Origin: Corynebacterium genitalium ATCC 33030
Lineage (GTDB): Bacteria > Actinomycetota > Actinomycetes > Mycobacteriales > Mycobacteriaceae
DNA length: 64,000 nt
Assembly: GCF_000143825.1 (NCBI RefSeq)
Contig: NZ_CM000961.1
Span: 1,261,448-1,325,447 of the forward strand
Direction of reading: 5' to 3'
In this document: in pieces, positions 18,083-26,335 of the stretch
Numbering within the stretch: position 1 is the stretch's first letter
Layout: the number at the start of each line of letters is the position of its first letter
The notes under the pieces: generated by a model
Told to the model about the DNA's origin: nothing
The model's database searches: none
What the model saw: only the letters and a program-made list of their open reading frames with translations
Program-made: the position numbers and the translations under genes

Positions 18083-18877
18083 TTAATAGGCAGAAGGATA
18101 GGGTGTACCGGCTTGAGGGGGTTGTACTGCGGGGTATTTCTTGCCGCCTGCAACGAGAACAACGATGTAGAAAATGAAGCCACCAACCGAGGCTGCGAGG
18201 AAGAGCCACAAACCAGTGCCCGGGGTGACCGTGAGGTTCTCTTCCATTTCGGGGGCAACGGATATGAAGAAGAAAATCAAGCCTGTGCCCGCCATCTGAG
18301 CAAGAGCGGCGAGGATGCCGGGTAAGGCAGATAGCCGGTTGTTGAACAACACGCATATCACGGCAAGTCCTGCCAACACGAGAACCACGATGACGCCGCC
18401 ACTGATCACGCTGATCAACGTCTGGAAGTCCTCGTCTTCAACGAGTTCCTGCCTTTGTTCCTCTTCGGCTGCCTCGATGTCGTAACCCAGCGCGTCTTCG
18501 TCGAAGCCGACGGCATCGAACTCCACGTGCCCCCACCAGTTCAGGGTCAACCCAACATAGCCATCGGCGTCCACTCCTTCTGGCAGCATCAGGGAGCTCA
18601 CCCCGTATTCGTTCGCAAGATCCTCCGTCGTCATTTTGGCGATCATCATCGGAAGGAACGTACTGCCAAGGATCAACAAGAAAAGGGCGATCACGCCGAG
18701 CTTTGGCCAAACGGGGGAACGACCCTCCAACCCGGCGTGGGGATTGTATGGTGCATACGCAGCGCTTGGCTGGGCGGCAGGGGTGTACTGTGGCTGGGGT
18801 TGCGGGGTGTATTGCGGGTAACCGCCTTGGGACGCATTCGGGGGCTGAGCTGAAAACGGGTTGTAGGGGGTACTCAT
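18083..18877 (-). CDS. Pro/Gln-rich four-helix membrane protein (LNWWG family, member 2)
   Basis: This 264-residue protein has a disordered N-terminal Pro/Gln/Tyr-rich tail (about 1-60, with QPQPQYTPAAQ) and a membrane domain with four hydrophobic helices. The first loop has LTLNWWGHVEF and is followed by a strongly acidic stretch (EAAEEEQRQELVEDEDF). It resembles the protein at 15792-16991 in helix pattern, loop motif and tail composition, so the two are probably paralogues. The function is unknown. The ATG at 18877 follows an AAAGGG site. Confidence 0.72.
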   Translation of the reverse strand: MSTPYNPFSAQPPNASQGGYPQYTPQPQPQYTPAAQPSAAYAPYNPHAGLEGRSPVWPKLGVIALFLLILGSTFLPMMIAKMTTEDLANEYGVSSLMLPEGVDADGYVGLTLNWWGHVEFDAVGFDEDALGYDIEAAEEEQRQELVEDEDFQTLISVISGGVIVVLVLAGLAVICVLFNNRLSALPGILAALAQMAGTGLIFFFISVAPEMEENLTVTPGTGLWLFLAASVGGFIFYIVVLVAGGKKYPAVQPPQAGTPYPSAY

Positions 18878-18965
18878 AGTGCGGGCCCTTTCGGACAGGT
18901 CAGGCAAGTTCGACAACGAAGCCTAACCCACAGACCGGGATCGTGAGGAGTGAGCCAGTCGCGGT

Positions 18966-19193
18966 CTACGAGGTCAATGCCAACGTGTTTCGCGTGACCA
19001 TTGCATGCGCGACAGCTGTCGCTGCCACGGTTGCCAGGAGAGAAATCGCGAGATCGCTTATCGACGCTACCGCCAGATCCACCCCGTTCACCCCGAAAGC
19101 CTCCGGCGCCTAGGCGAACATGTTGCCCACCGCGTGAACCGCTGTGGCTGCCTCAATTCCGCGGGTGGTGTAGGTGAGGAATGCCGTGCACAG
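18966..19193 (-). pseudogene. Remnant of a CPBP-family intramembrane protease (C-terminal fragment)
   Basis: Translation of the minus strand gives AFLTYTTRGIEAATAVHAVG, then NMFA, an in-frame TAG at 19110-19112, then APEAFGVNGVDLAVAS and a hydrophobic helix. The H-A-x-x-N block and the following Pro-rich loop are typical of the last part of CPBP (Abi) proteins. No N-terminal half, no EExxxR motif and no start are present before glnA. I infer a decayed gene. This also explains most of the 320-base space between the LNWWG gene and glnA. Confidence 0.5.
19055..19066 (-). repeat. CGTCGATAAGCR motif, copy 4
   Basis: The site lies in non-functional sequence, within the decayed CPBP fragment. It is intact although the gene around it is broken. 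Confidence 0.7.
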
Positions 19194-19197
19194 TGTT

Positions 19198-20634
19198 CTA
19201 GACGTCGAAGTACAGCTCGTACTCCAGCGGCGTCGGGCGCAGGCGGTTCGGCTCGATCTCGAGGTCGTATTTGAGCTTGATGTAGGTCTCGATGAGGTCC
19301 TCGGTGAACACGTCGCCCTCGGTGAGGAATTCGTGGTCCTCTTCCAGCGCGGCCAGGGAGGCCTCGAGGGAGGTCGGGGCCTGCGGGATGGACTTGGCCT
19401 CTTCCGGCGGCAGCTCGTAGAGGTCCTTGTCCACCGGCTCGTGCGGCTCGATGCGGTTCTTCACACCGTCCAGACCGGCGAGCATCATCGCCGCAAAGCC
19501 GAGGTACGGGTTGCCCGACGGGTCCGGAGCGCGGAACTCAATGCGCTTAGCCTTCGGGTTGGAGCCGGTGATCGGGATGCGGATCGCGGCGGAGCGGTTG
19601 CGCTGGGAGTACACGAGGTTGATCGGCGCTTCAAAGCCCGGAACCAGGCGGTGGTAGGAGTTCAGCGTCGGGTTGGTGAACGCCAGGACAGCACCAGCGT
19701 GGTGGAGGATGCCGCCGATGTAGAAGCGGGCGATGTCGGACAGGCCGCCGTAACCGGACTCGTCGTAGAACAGCGGCTCCCCGTCTTTCCACAGGGACTG
19801 GTGAGCATGCATGCCGGAGCCGTTGTCGCCGGCAATCGGCTTGGGCATGAACGTCGCGGTCTTGCCCCACTGGTGCGCGGTGTTCTTGATGATGTATTTG
19901 AAGGTCTGCAGGTCGTCGGCAGCGTGCAGCATCGTGTTGAACTTGTAGTTGATCTCCTGCTGGCCGCCGGTGCCCACCTCGTGGTGGAAACGCTCGATCT
20001 CAAACCCTGCGTTGGCCAGGTTGAGGGTCATGGCGTCGCGAATATCCATGGTCTGGTCGACCGGAGGGACCGGGAAGTAGCCGCCCTTCATCGGGGTCTT
20101 GTGGCCCAGGTTCTGCGAACCGTCGTGCTCTGCTTCGCGGGAGCGGTTCCACCAGCCCTCGATTGAGTCGACCTCGTAGAAGCTCTTGTTCGCTGCGGTG
20201 GAGTAGCGGACCTTGTCAAAGAGGTAGAACTCCGCTTCCGCTCCGAAGAAGCAGGTGTCGGCGATGCCGGTGGATTCCAGGTACTCCTCGGCCTTGCGCG
20301 CCACGTTGCGCGGATCGCGGGAGAATGCCTCGTGCGTGAACGGGTCGTTCACGAAGAACTTCACGTTCAGGGTCTTCGCCTTGCGGAAGGGGTCGATCTG
20401 CGCGGTTGCCAGGTCCGGCATGAGGATCATGTCGGACTCATCAATCGTCGTAAAGCCCTTGATGCTCGAACCGTCGAATGCGAGACCTTCTTCTACTGCA
20501 TCCTCGTCGAACATGGACGCGGGGATGGAGAAGTGGTGCTCGATGCCCGGAACATCCGTGAAGCGGACATCAACGAATTCCACCTCTTCGTCTTTGATGA
20601 ACTTCATTGTGTCCTGGATGTTGTCGAAGGCCAC
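19198..20634 (-). CDS. glnA: Glutamine synthetase type I (GlnA)
   Basis: This 478-residue GS-I beta enzyme makes glutamine from glutamate, ammonia and ATP. The motifs [23 protein letters not shown] and [17 protein letters not shown] are present. The adenylylation loop [13 protein letters not shown] is intact, with Tyr406 as the expected GlnE target. The GTG start at 20634 is preceded by AAGGAG. It is divergent from the RDD gene across 77 bases that hold a 9-bp inverted repeat. I could not find a clear AmtR consensus box, although AmtR or GlnR control would be expected. Confidence 0.97.
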   Translation of the reverse strand: MAFDNIQDTMKFIKDEEVEFVDVRFTDVPGIEHHFSIPASMFDEDAVEEGLAFDGSSIKGFTTIDESDMILMPDLATAQIDPFRKAKTLNVKFFVNDPFTHEAFSRDPRNVARKAEEYLESTGIADTCFFGAEAEFYLFDKVRYSTAANKSFYEVDSIEGWWNRSREAEHDGSQNLGHKTPMKGGYFPVPPVDQTMDIRDAMTLNLANAGFEIERFHHEVGTGGQQEINYKFNTMLHAADDLQTFKYIIKNTAHQWGKTATFMPKPIAGDNGSGMHAHQSLWKDGEPLFYDESGYGGLSDIARFYIGGILHHAGAVLAFTNPTLNSYHRLVPGFEAPINLVYSQRNRSAAIRIPITGSNPKAKRIEFRAPDPSGNPYLGFAAMMLAGLDGVKNRIEPHEPVDKDLYELPPEEAKSIPQAPTSLEASLAALEEDHEFLTEGDVFTEDLIETYIKLKYDLEIEPNRLRPTPLEYELYFDV

Positions 20635-20685
20635 GGGGAAAACTCCTTGATTGCGGATCAGTTACCCCATCGATCGTACCGAAAA

Positions 20686-20713
20686 ATAGATGTCCTCTAT
20701 CCTTGACATCTAT
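20686..20713. promoter_or_regulatory. Inverted repeat in the glnA/RDD divergent region
   Basis: ATAGATGTC (20686-20694) and GACATCTAT (20705-20713) are perfect 9-base arms with a 10-base spacer. The repeat covers the -10 box of the RDD gene and its start codon and lies about 50-80 bases upstream of the glnA start. Arm spacing of about two helical turns suits a dimeric repressor. The regulator is unknown. Confidence 0.5.
20698..20703 (+). promoter_or_regulatory. -10 box, leaderless RDD gene
   Basis: TATCCT lies 8 bases before the ATG at 20712. No ribosome-binding site is present. Confidence 0.45.
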
Positions 20714-21185
20714 GGCGAACCCCAAGAAAAACTGGCGCGACGGGCCCGAGCTCAACACCGGTGATGACTGGGCAGAACCCGGCGAATGGCCGGGGCAAAA
20801 CCTGGGCCTGCCGCAGGGCGGAACCGGAGCTCAAGCATCGGTCATGCGGCGCGCGGGCGGAGTGCTCATCGATTGGGTGATCTGCTGGATCATCGCCGCG
20901 TTCATCAACATGTACACGTCTGAGCTTGGCGACGTGCCCACGCTGAGGTATCTGCTGTGGATCGTGCTGGGCATTATCACCGGGTGGCTGTTCGCGCGGA
21001 CACCGGGCATGGCTGTGCTGGGCATGGGCGTTGCGCGTGTCGACGCTCCCGGTAACCCCGTTGGTCTGTGGCGCGCCGCTGTGCGCACCTTGCTCACCGC
21101 GTTCATCTTGCCTGCAGCGATGGTTGACGCTGACGGCCGCGGCCTGCACGACCGCGCAACTGGCACGACAGTCATCCTGAGCTAG
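20712..21185 (+). CDS. RDD-family membrane protein
   Basis: This 157-residue protein has a polar N-terminus (about 1-45), then MRRAGGVLIDWVICWIIAAF, which contains the Arg and Asp that name the RDD family, and two more membrane helices. Near the end VDADGRGLHDRATGTTVI matches the family C-terminus, including the second conserved aspartate. The same gene sits between glnA and the DUF4191 gene in other Corynebacteriales. The function is unknown; some RDD proteins affect ion tolerance. The ATG at 20712 is chosen over upstream in-frame codons because of the leaderless promoter. Confidence 0.85.
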   Translation: MANPKKNWRDGPELNTGDDWAEPGEWPGQNLGLPQGGTGAQASVMRRAGGVLIDWVICWIIAAFINMYTSELGDVPTLRYLLWIVLGIITGWLFARTPGMAVLGMGVARVDAPGNPVGLWRAAVRTLLTAFILPAAMVDADGRGLHDRATGTTVILS

Positions 21186-21300
21186 AACGTCTAAGCGTTG
21201 ATCGGGCGGGGAGTGCCGTCGAGCTTCCTGTTGAAATCGATGTAGCGCGAGGGATCTTATGGCGAACTAGGAGCGCCCGCAGTGCGAGCGCACAGGGTGC

Positions 21301-22086
21301 TTACTTGCCTTGACGCTGCTGCATACGGCGCATTTTGCGGTTCATACCCGACATGTTCTGCGCCTGGTGCGGCATCGGGCCCTTCGGCAGGCCCTGCTGC
21401 TGCCCGCCACGGACGTTATCCATCGCCTCCAGCTTGGCGTTCATAGAGTAGACCTCGTCCTTCTGGTAGTTCTTCGGCAGCTTCAGTAAGTGGCGTTGCA
21501 GCTTCTTCGGCTCGACCTGGCCCTCGCCGCTGCCGACGTACACCTCGTGGATGGGCACACCGCCGATGAGACGGTCCACGCGCTTACGCTCTTTGTCCAT
21601 GAGCGGCTTCAGCCGCCTCTCGTCGCCTTCACCAACCAAGACCACACCGGGGTTGCCCACCACGCGGTGGACAGCATCCATCTGGGGTGTCGCAGCGACA
21701 GCCTTCTTGGTCAGCCACACGATGCCCATCGTGTTCTTCATGTTGTCCAGCGTCCAACCGGCAGCGCCCGGCGTATCGCCGATCTCTTCGTACATGGAGC
21801 CTTCAAGACGGCGGGTGAAGATGAACATGGCCAGCACGAAACCGAACAAGAGGCCGAGCACCAGCAGGAACCACTTTCCGCCGGTCAGCATGCCCAGCAG
21901 GAAGAACGCCAACCCGACACCGAGGATCGCCAGCAGCATGTACGGGATGAGCTTCTTATCCCGCTTGCGCTGCATGTTGAACGCCTGCCACACCTGCGAA
22001 CGCGTCTGCTTGCGCTGGGAGCGCTTCGCGGTGCGTTGCTCTTTCTTCGCGGTCTTCGCTGCGGCTGCTTGCTTGTCTTTGGCCAT
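21301..22086 (-). CDS. DUF4191 membrane protein
   Basis: This 261-residue protein has a very basic N-terminus (Lys/Arg-rich, residues 1-45), two adjacent membrane helices (about 47-90, with LIPYMLLAILGVGLAFFLLG) and a cytoplasmic C-terminal domain containing RVVGNPGVVLVGEGDERR. This layout and the position between lipA and the RDD/glnA pair match the DUF4191 family (Rv2219). No function is established. The ATG at 22086 is supported by a TAGGCT box exactly 7 bases upstream; the longer frame adds eight residues. Confidence 0.87.
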   Translation of the reverse strand: MAKDKQAAAAKTAKKEQRTAKRSQRKQTRSQVWQAFNMQRKRDKKLIPYMLLAILGVGLAFFLLGMLTGGKWFLLVLGLLFGFVLAMFIFTRRLEGSMYEEIGDTPGAAGWTLDNMKNTMGIVWLTKKAVAATPQMDAVHRVVGNPGVVLVGEGDERRLKPLMDKERKRVDRLIGGVPIHEVYVGSGEGQVEPKKLQRHLLKLPKNYQKDEVYSMNAKLEAMDNVRGGQQQGLPKGPMPHQAQNMSGMNRKMRRMQQRQGK

Positions 22087-22093
22087 GGGGACA

Positions 22094-22099
22094 AGCCTA
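22094..22099 (-). promoter_or_regulatory. -10 box, leaderless DUF4191 gene
   Basis: TAGGCT on the minus strand lies 7 bases before the ATG at 22086. Confidence 0.45.
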
Positions 22100-22109
22100 T
22101 CAATCCGCA

Positions 22110-22121
22110 TGCTTATCGACG
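22110..22121 (-). repeat. CGTCGATAAGCR motif, copy 5
   Basis: Intergenic copy, near the expected -35 position of the DUF4191 gene. Confidence 0.7.
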
Positions 22122-22167
22122 TCCCCCACCCGCCACGTTCCTACCCCGCCCCATCCGGGACAACGAC

Positions 22168-22209
22168 AAACCCGCGGCCGCCACAAAGGGGGAGTGGGGC
22201 CGCGGGTTG
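22168..22209 (-). terminator. Hairpin downstream of the MaoC-hydratase gene
   Basis: AACCCGCGGCC (22169-22179) pairs with GGCCGCGGGTT (22198-22208). It lies 22 bases after the stop of the minus-strand MaoC gene. A weak T-rich run follows on the minus strand. Confidence 0.6.
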
Positions 22210-22210
22210 T

Positions 22211-22222
22211 CGTCGATAAGCG
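22211..22222 (+). repeat. CGTCGATAAGCR motif, copy 6
   Basis: Intergenic copy between the MaoC stop codon and its terminator hairpin. It is 90 bases from copy 5 and in opposite orientation. Confidence 0.7.
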
Positions 22223-22230
22223 GGCTTGGG

Positions 22231-23448
22231 CTAGAGCGCCTTGATCTCTGCGTTCAGGTGCAGCTTCTCCGGCTTGGAGGAACCGCGCAGCTGCAGCTCG
22301 TAAGAGCCGTCACCCTGCTCGATGGTCCACAGTGCCACCGAGGCCGGAATGACAACAGGCTTGACGAACTCGACGGAGTATCGCAGCGCGCCTGGCAGCT
22401 TGCCCTCGAGCGGAGCGAGGACCGCGGCAGCAGAGTACATGCCGTGCGCGATGACCGCCGGGAAGCCGAACAGCTTCGCACCCACGTTGGACGTGTGGAT
22501 CGGGTTGTGGTCGTTGGAAGCATCCACGTACGCGTTGACGTTGTCGCGGTTCCAGCGCCAGCGAGCATTCGGCTTGAACTCTGGTAGCTCCGGCTTCGGC
22601 AGAACCTTGCCGGTGTCCTCGCCGCGGGTAGTCACAGCCAGCTCGGCGTCTTTGGCGAACTTGGCACCCATTGCCAGGAAGCTCGAGGTCTGACGCCACA
22701 CCACATCGTTCTCACCCTCGGGGGTGACCTCGGTGATCATGTCCACGATCAGGCCGCGGCGGTGCGGGCGCAGGTTCTGGCCGTAGCAGCGGATGTTGTA
22801 GGTCTCATCAACCGTGAGGGTGCGGGACTGCTCAATCACATTGGACACGTGCACCGCACCGATTGCCGGAACCGGGAAGTCCGGGCGGGACATCAGGTCC
22901 ATGATCATCGGGAACGCCAGCACGAAGAAGTACGTCGGCGGGATCTCATTGCCCAAGCGCAGCCCAGTCGCGGAGGTGTACGCGGCGAGGTTGTTCTTGT
23001 CGATCTTCACTCCGTCGACCTGGATCGCCGACGTCGGATCACCCTTCGCCGAGCGGGTCTCGCCCACGACGGGCAGAGCGCCCATGAAGATCTTGCGGTT
23101 AATGGCCTTCAGATCCGGCACGGCCTTGAGCGTTTGAAAGTCGCGGGTCTTGCCGGACGCAATGCGCTCGTTGTGGGTCTCAGCGCCAGCGTTAGCGTCC
23201 GCATCTGCCTTGACCTCCTCCGCCTTGGCCTCTGCGTCGGCCTTGACTTCTTCTGCCGTGGCGGAGACCTTCTCCTGGGCGTCTTCGACTTTGTCGGCCA
23301 CGGTGTTCTTGACCTCTTCGGCCTTGGCGGCGGCTTTGTCGGCGGCCTGCTTTGCCTCCGCCTTGACCTCGGCAGCCTTTGCCTCAGCCTGCTGCTGTGC
23401 GTCGTCCTTGGGGTCCTTCTCCGGACCCTTACCTACTGCAGTGGTCAT
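22231..23448 (-). CDS. MaoC-family 3-hydroxyacyl dehydratase (HtdX-like) with helical N-terminal extension
   Basis: This 405-residue protein ends in a double-hotdog hydratase domain. The hydratase-2 motif ASNDHNPIHTSN places the catalytic pair at Asp313 and His318, followed by FPAVIAHGMYSAA. It should interconvert 3-hydroxyacyl and 2-enoyl thioesters. Residues 5-95 are an Ala/Lys/Glu-rich stretch with repeated AEEVKADA and AKAAEVKAEAK units, resembling LEA or apolipoprotein helices; this is not part of the usual HtdX fold. It lies 5 bases after the fabG4-like gene, the same pairing as Rv0242c-Rv0241c in M. tuberculosis. Confidence 0.88.
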   Translation of the reverse strand: MTTAVGKGPEKDPKDDAQQQAEAKAAEVKAEAKQAADKAAAKAEEVKNTVADKVEDAQEKVSATAEEVKADAEAKAEEVKADADANAGAETHNERIASGKTRDFQTLKAVPDLKAINRKIFMGALPVVGETRSAKGDPTSAIQVDGVKIDKNNLAAYTSATGLRLGNEIPPTYFFVLAFPMIMDLMSRPDFPVPAIGAVHVSNVIEQSRTLTVDETYNIRCYGQNLRPHRRGLIVDMITEVTPEGENDVVWRQTSSFLAMGAKFAKDAELAVTTRGEDTGKVLPKPELPEFKPNARWRWNRDNVNAYVDASNDHNPIHTSNVGAKLFGFPAVIAHGMYSAAAVLAPLEGKLPGALRYSVEFVKPVVIPASVALWTIEQGDGSYELQLRGSSKPEKLHLNAEIKAL

Positions 23449-23453
23449 GTTTT

Positions 23454-24788
23454 TTAAGCTCCAACCAGGTTTTGGCCGCAGACGCGGACGGTGTTGCCGT
23501 TGACGGAGGTCGACGACGGAGCGGAGAAGTACGCAACAGTCTCAGCAACGTCGAGTGGCTTACCGCCCTGGCTCAGGGTGTTCAGTCGGCGAGCCACCTC
23601 ACGAGTCGTGAACGGGATCGCGTCGGTCATCTCAGTCTCGATGAAGCCCGGAGCCACAGCGTTGATGGAGCCGCCCTTCTCAGCGATCTTGTCGGCAAGC
23701 GCATCGACGAAGCCGACCACGCCAGCCTTGGTGGTGCCGTAGTTAGTCTGGCCGCGGTTACCGGCGATACCAGAGGTGGAGGAGACACCGACGATGGCCG
23801 GCTTGTCAGCGAATGCATCAGCCTCGAGCAGAGCCTCGGTGATGCGCACCGGTGCGACCAGGTTGATGTTCTGGACCATGTTCCAGCGGCTGTCATCCAT
23901 GTTGACCAGCAGCTTGTCGCGGGTAACGCCAGCGTTGTGAACGATGGTGTCGATCTTGCGGCCGTAACGCTCCTGAGCGTGCTTAGCAATCTCTTCCGCA
24001 GCCTTCGGGTCCGTCACGTCGAGCGGCAAAGCGGTGCCCTTGACCTTGTTGGCGGTCTTGGCCAGGCCTTCACCAGCCTGCGGAATGTCCACGCAGATCA
24101 CCTTGGCACCGTCACGGGCCAGGGTCTCTGCGATAACGGCGCCGATGCCGCGGGCGGCACCGGTGACCACGGCGAGGCGGCCAGCCAGCGGCTTCTCCCA
24201 GTCTTCCGGCTGATCAACATCGGCCGGGGTGACGCGGATGACCTGGCCGTCGACAAACGCGGACTTGCCGGACAGCAGGAAGCGGAGGGTGGACTCCACC
24301 TTGGAGATCTGGCCGCCGTCGATGGAGGGGTCCACGTACACCAGCTGGACGGTGCCGCCCTTGCGCATCTCCTTTGCCAGCGAGCGGGTGAAACCTTCCA
24401 GCGAGCGCTGTGCAATGCGCTCATCTGGGCCGTCGACCAGCTCCGGGGTGGTGCCGATGACGATGATGCGGGCGTTGTCCAGCACCTTCTTCAGCTGCGG
24501 GTGGAAGAACTTGTGCAGGGCCTCGAGCTCCTCCGGCTTGGTCAGGCCGCTGGCATCGAACACGATGCCAGCACGCTTGGTGTCTGCTTCGGCCTTCAAC
24601 AGCTTGTAAGGGCCATCGAGAAGCTCGGCCAGAGCTGGAGTCAGACGGCCCTCACCGCCAACGACGACCGGACCGTGGAGCAGGGGCTCACCCTGCTTGT
24701 AACGACGCAGCGGGTAACCCTGGGGGACACCAGCCTTGGCAGCGAGAGGGGAGTTGATGAACTGTTCGAGGAGGCCTTGGGATGCCAC
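23454..24788 (-). CDS. 3-oxoacyl-thioester reductase, FabG4-like
   Basis: This 444-residue protein joins an N-terminal flavodoxin-like domain (about 1-200) to an SDR ketoreductase domain. The SDR part has the cofactor loop VVTGAARGIGAVIAE, the NAG motif, and the active-site Tyr350 and Lys354 in NYGTTKAG. The high-molecular-weight FabG4 type acts on CoA-bound substrates with the HtdX hydratase. I place the start at GTG 24788, because GAAGGAG lies 7 bases upstream; the ATG at 24803 sits inside that ribosome site. It is transcribed divergently from the thiolase gene. Confidence 0.9.
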   Translation of the reverse strand: MASQGLLEQFINSPLAAKAGVPQGYPLRRYKQGEPLLHGPVVVGGEGRLTPALAELLDGPYKLLKAEADTKRAGIVFDASGLTKPEELEALHKFFHPQLKKVLDNARIIVIGTTPELVDGPDERIAQRSLEGFTRSLAKEMRKGGTVQLVYVDPSIDGGQISKVESTLRFLLSGKSAFVDGQVIRVTPADVDQPEDWEKPLAGRLAVVTGAARGIGAVIAETLARDGAKVICVDIPQAGEGLAKTANKVKGTALPLDVTDPKAAEEIAKHAQERYGRKIDTIVHNAGVTRDKLLVNMDDSRWNMVQNINLVAPVRITEALLEADAFADKPAIVGVSSTSGIAGNRGQTNYGTTKAGVVGFVDALADKIAEKGGSINAVAPGFIETEMTDAIPFTTREVARRLNTLSQGGKPLDVAETVAYFSAPSSTSVNGNTVRVCGQNLVGA

Positions 24789-24862
24789 TATTTTCTCCTT
24801 CATATAGGCACGTACTGAGGCAAGGGCAACCGTGCGAAATCGGTGGCTCTGTGTCGGATACT

Positions 24863-24868
24863 ATTATA
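24863..24868 (-). promoter_or_regulatory. -10 box for the fabG4-like/MaoC operon
   Basis: A perfect TATAAT on the minus strand would start transcription near 24856, about 68 bases before the GTG at 24788. On the plus strand, overlapping TATTAT (24862-24867) could serve the thiolase gene. Confidence 0.5.
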
Positions 24869-24889
24869 AGATCACTATGGTGACGAACC

Positions 24890-24911
24890 TTACAAAGGAA
24901 TGACTTTGTAA
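24890..24911. promoter_or_regulatory. Perfect 22-bp palindromic operator candidate
   Basis: TTACAAAG (24890-24897), 6-base spacer GAATGA, CTTTGTAA (24904-24911). It lies in the control region shared by the reductase and thiolase genes, upstream of the TATAAT box of one and just downstream of the likely start of the other. A TetR- or GntR-type fatty-acid regulator is a reasonable guess. Confidence 0.6.
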
Positions 24912-24991
24912 AGTGCCAAACAAAAGTCCGGAGAAAATCGCAGGAAGATCCTGGGTTTCTCAACGCTTTTCACGGAAGTGCAGGAATAAGC

Positions 24992-26287
24992 ATGAATGAA
25001 CCTCGCAAGGTAGCCATCCTCGGCGGTAACCGCATCCCGTTCGCTCGGTCCAACAAGGAATACGCCAACGCATCCAATCAGGACATGCTCACCTCGGCCC
25101 TCAACGGCCTAGTGGCGCGTTACGGTCTGCAGGACCAGGAGATGGGTCTCGTCGTCGGTGGTGCTGTGCTCAAGCACGCACGCGACTTCAACCTCGTGCG
25201 CGAATCAGTGATCGGATCTGAGCTGGCATCCACCACTCCGGCCTTCGACCTGCAGCACGCCTGCGGCACCTCGCTGACCTCCGCGATCCAGGTCGCTGAC
25301 GCAATTGCTCTGGGCCGCATCGAGAACGGTATCGCCTGCGGCGCCGACACCACGTCGGACGCCCCGCTGGCTGTGAACGACACGCTGCGTAAGACGCTGA
25401 TCCGTCTGTCCAACGCCAAGTCCACCGCTGACCAGCTCAAGCTCGTCGGTTCCATCCGTCCGAGCCAGCTGGCTCCGGAGCAGCCGCAGAACGGCGAGCC
25501 GCGCACCGGCTTGTCCATGGGTGAGCACGCCGCCATCACCGCCCGCGAGATGGAAATCTCCCGCGAGGCCCAGGATGAGCTGGCAGCAACCTCCCACCAG
25601 AACCTGGCCAAGGCTTACGACGAGGGCTTCTTCAACGACCTGATGACCCCGTTCCTCGGCGTGCAGCGCGACACTAACCTGCGCCCGGACTCTTCCGTCG
25701 AAAAGCTTTCGAAGCTCAAGCCGGTCTTCGGCAAGAAGGACGCGGAGCAGCACGGCGGCACCGCAACGATGACCGCGGGTAACTCCACCCCGCTTACTGA
25801 CGGTGCAGCGGCTGTCCTCCTCTCCTCCGAGGAATGGGCAAAGGAGAACAACCTGCCGGTCCAGGCGTACATCGTCGACTCCGAGCTGGTAGCCGTTGAC
25901 TTCGTCTCAGGCAAGGACGGCCTGCTCATGGCTCCGACCTACGCTGTCCCGCGCATGCTCGAGCGCAACGGACTGACCCTGCAGGACTTCGACTACTACG
26001 AGATCCACGAGGCGTTCGCCTCCCAGGTGCTGGCCACCCTCAAGGCATGGGAAGACGAGACCTACTGCCGCGAGCGCCTCGGCCTGGACGCTCCGCTGGG
26101 CTCCATCGACCGTTCCAAGCTCAATGTCAAGGGCTCCTCTCTGGCAGCCGGCCACCCGTTCGCCGCGACCGGTGCACGCATCCTCGCTTCGGCTGCCAAG
26201 GTGCTGGAGCAAAACGGTGGCGGCCGCACCCTGGTTTCCGTCTGTGCAGCAGGCGGCCAGGGCGTCGTCGCGATCATTGAGCGCTAA
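24992..26287 (+). CDS. Acetyl-CoA C-acyltransferase (thiolase, FadA2-like)
   Basis: This 431-residue thiolase has the nucleophile Cys91 in LQHACGTSLTSA, His388 in AAGHPFAATGAR and the second active-site Cys418 in VSVCAAGGQGVV. It would carry out the last step of beta-oxidation, or the reverse condensation. It heads a two-gene plus-strand unit with the acyl-CoA oxidase-like gene 48 bases downstream. Divergence from the FabG4/HtdX pair reproduces the Rv0241c-Rv0243 arrangement of mycobacteria. Codon use is strongly biased to C/G endings, which suggests high expression. Confidence 0.93.
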   Translation: MNEPRKVAILGGNRIPFARSNKEYANASNQDMLTSALNGLVARYGLQDQEMGLVVGGAVLKHARDFNLVRESVIGSELASTTPAFDLQHACGTSLTSAIQVADAIALGRIENGIACGADTTSDAPLAVNDTLRKTLIRLSNAKSTADQLKLVGSIRPSQLAPEQPQNGEPRTGLSMGEHAAITAREMEISREAQDELAATSHQNLAKAYDEGFFNDLMTPFLGVQRDTNLRPDSSVEKLSKLKPVFGKKDAEQHGGTATMTAGNSTPLTDGAAAVLLSSEEWAKENNLPVQAYIVDSELVAVDFVSGKDGLLMAPTYAVPRMLERNGLTLQDFDYYEIHEAFASQVLATLKAWEDETYCRERLGLDAPLGSIDRSKLNVKGSSLAAGHPFAATGARILASAAKVLEQNGGGRTLVSVCAAGGQGVVAIIER

Positions 26288-26335
26288 AGCGCCAAGGCTT
26301 CACCTATTCACCACTCTCCGTAAAGGAACACAACC

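Noticed and set aside
20635..20711. AmtR box upstream of glnA
   Set aside because: No CTAT-N6-ATAG arrangement is present. The inverted repeat found there has the opposite arm order.
21186..21300. Possible gene remnant on the minus strand (short frame with SRYIDFNRKLDGTPRPINA)
   Set aside because: Only about 20 codons follow a stop. It looks protein-like, but I cannot identify it or support a gene.
23379..24818. Open frame of 479 codons on the plus strand
   Set aside because: It lies opposite the FabG4-like gene, which has a complete SDR active site. The antisense frame is an artefact of codon bias.
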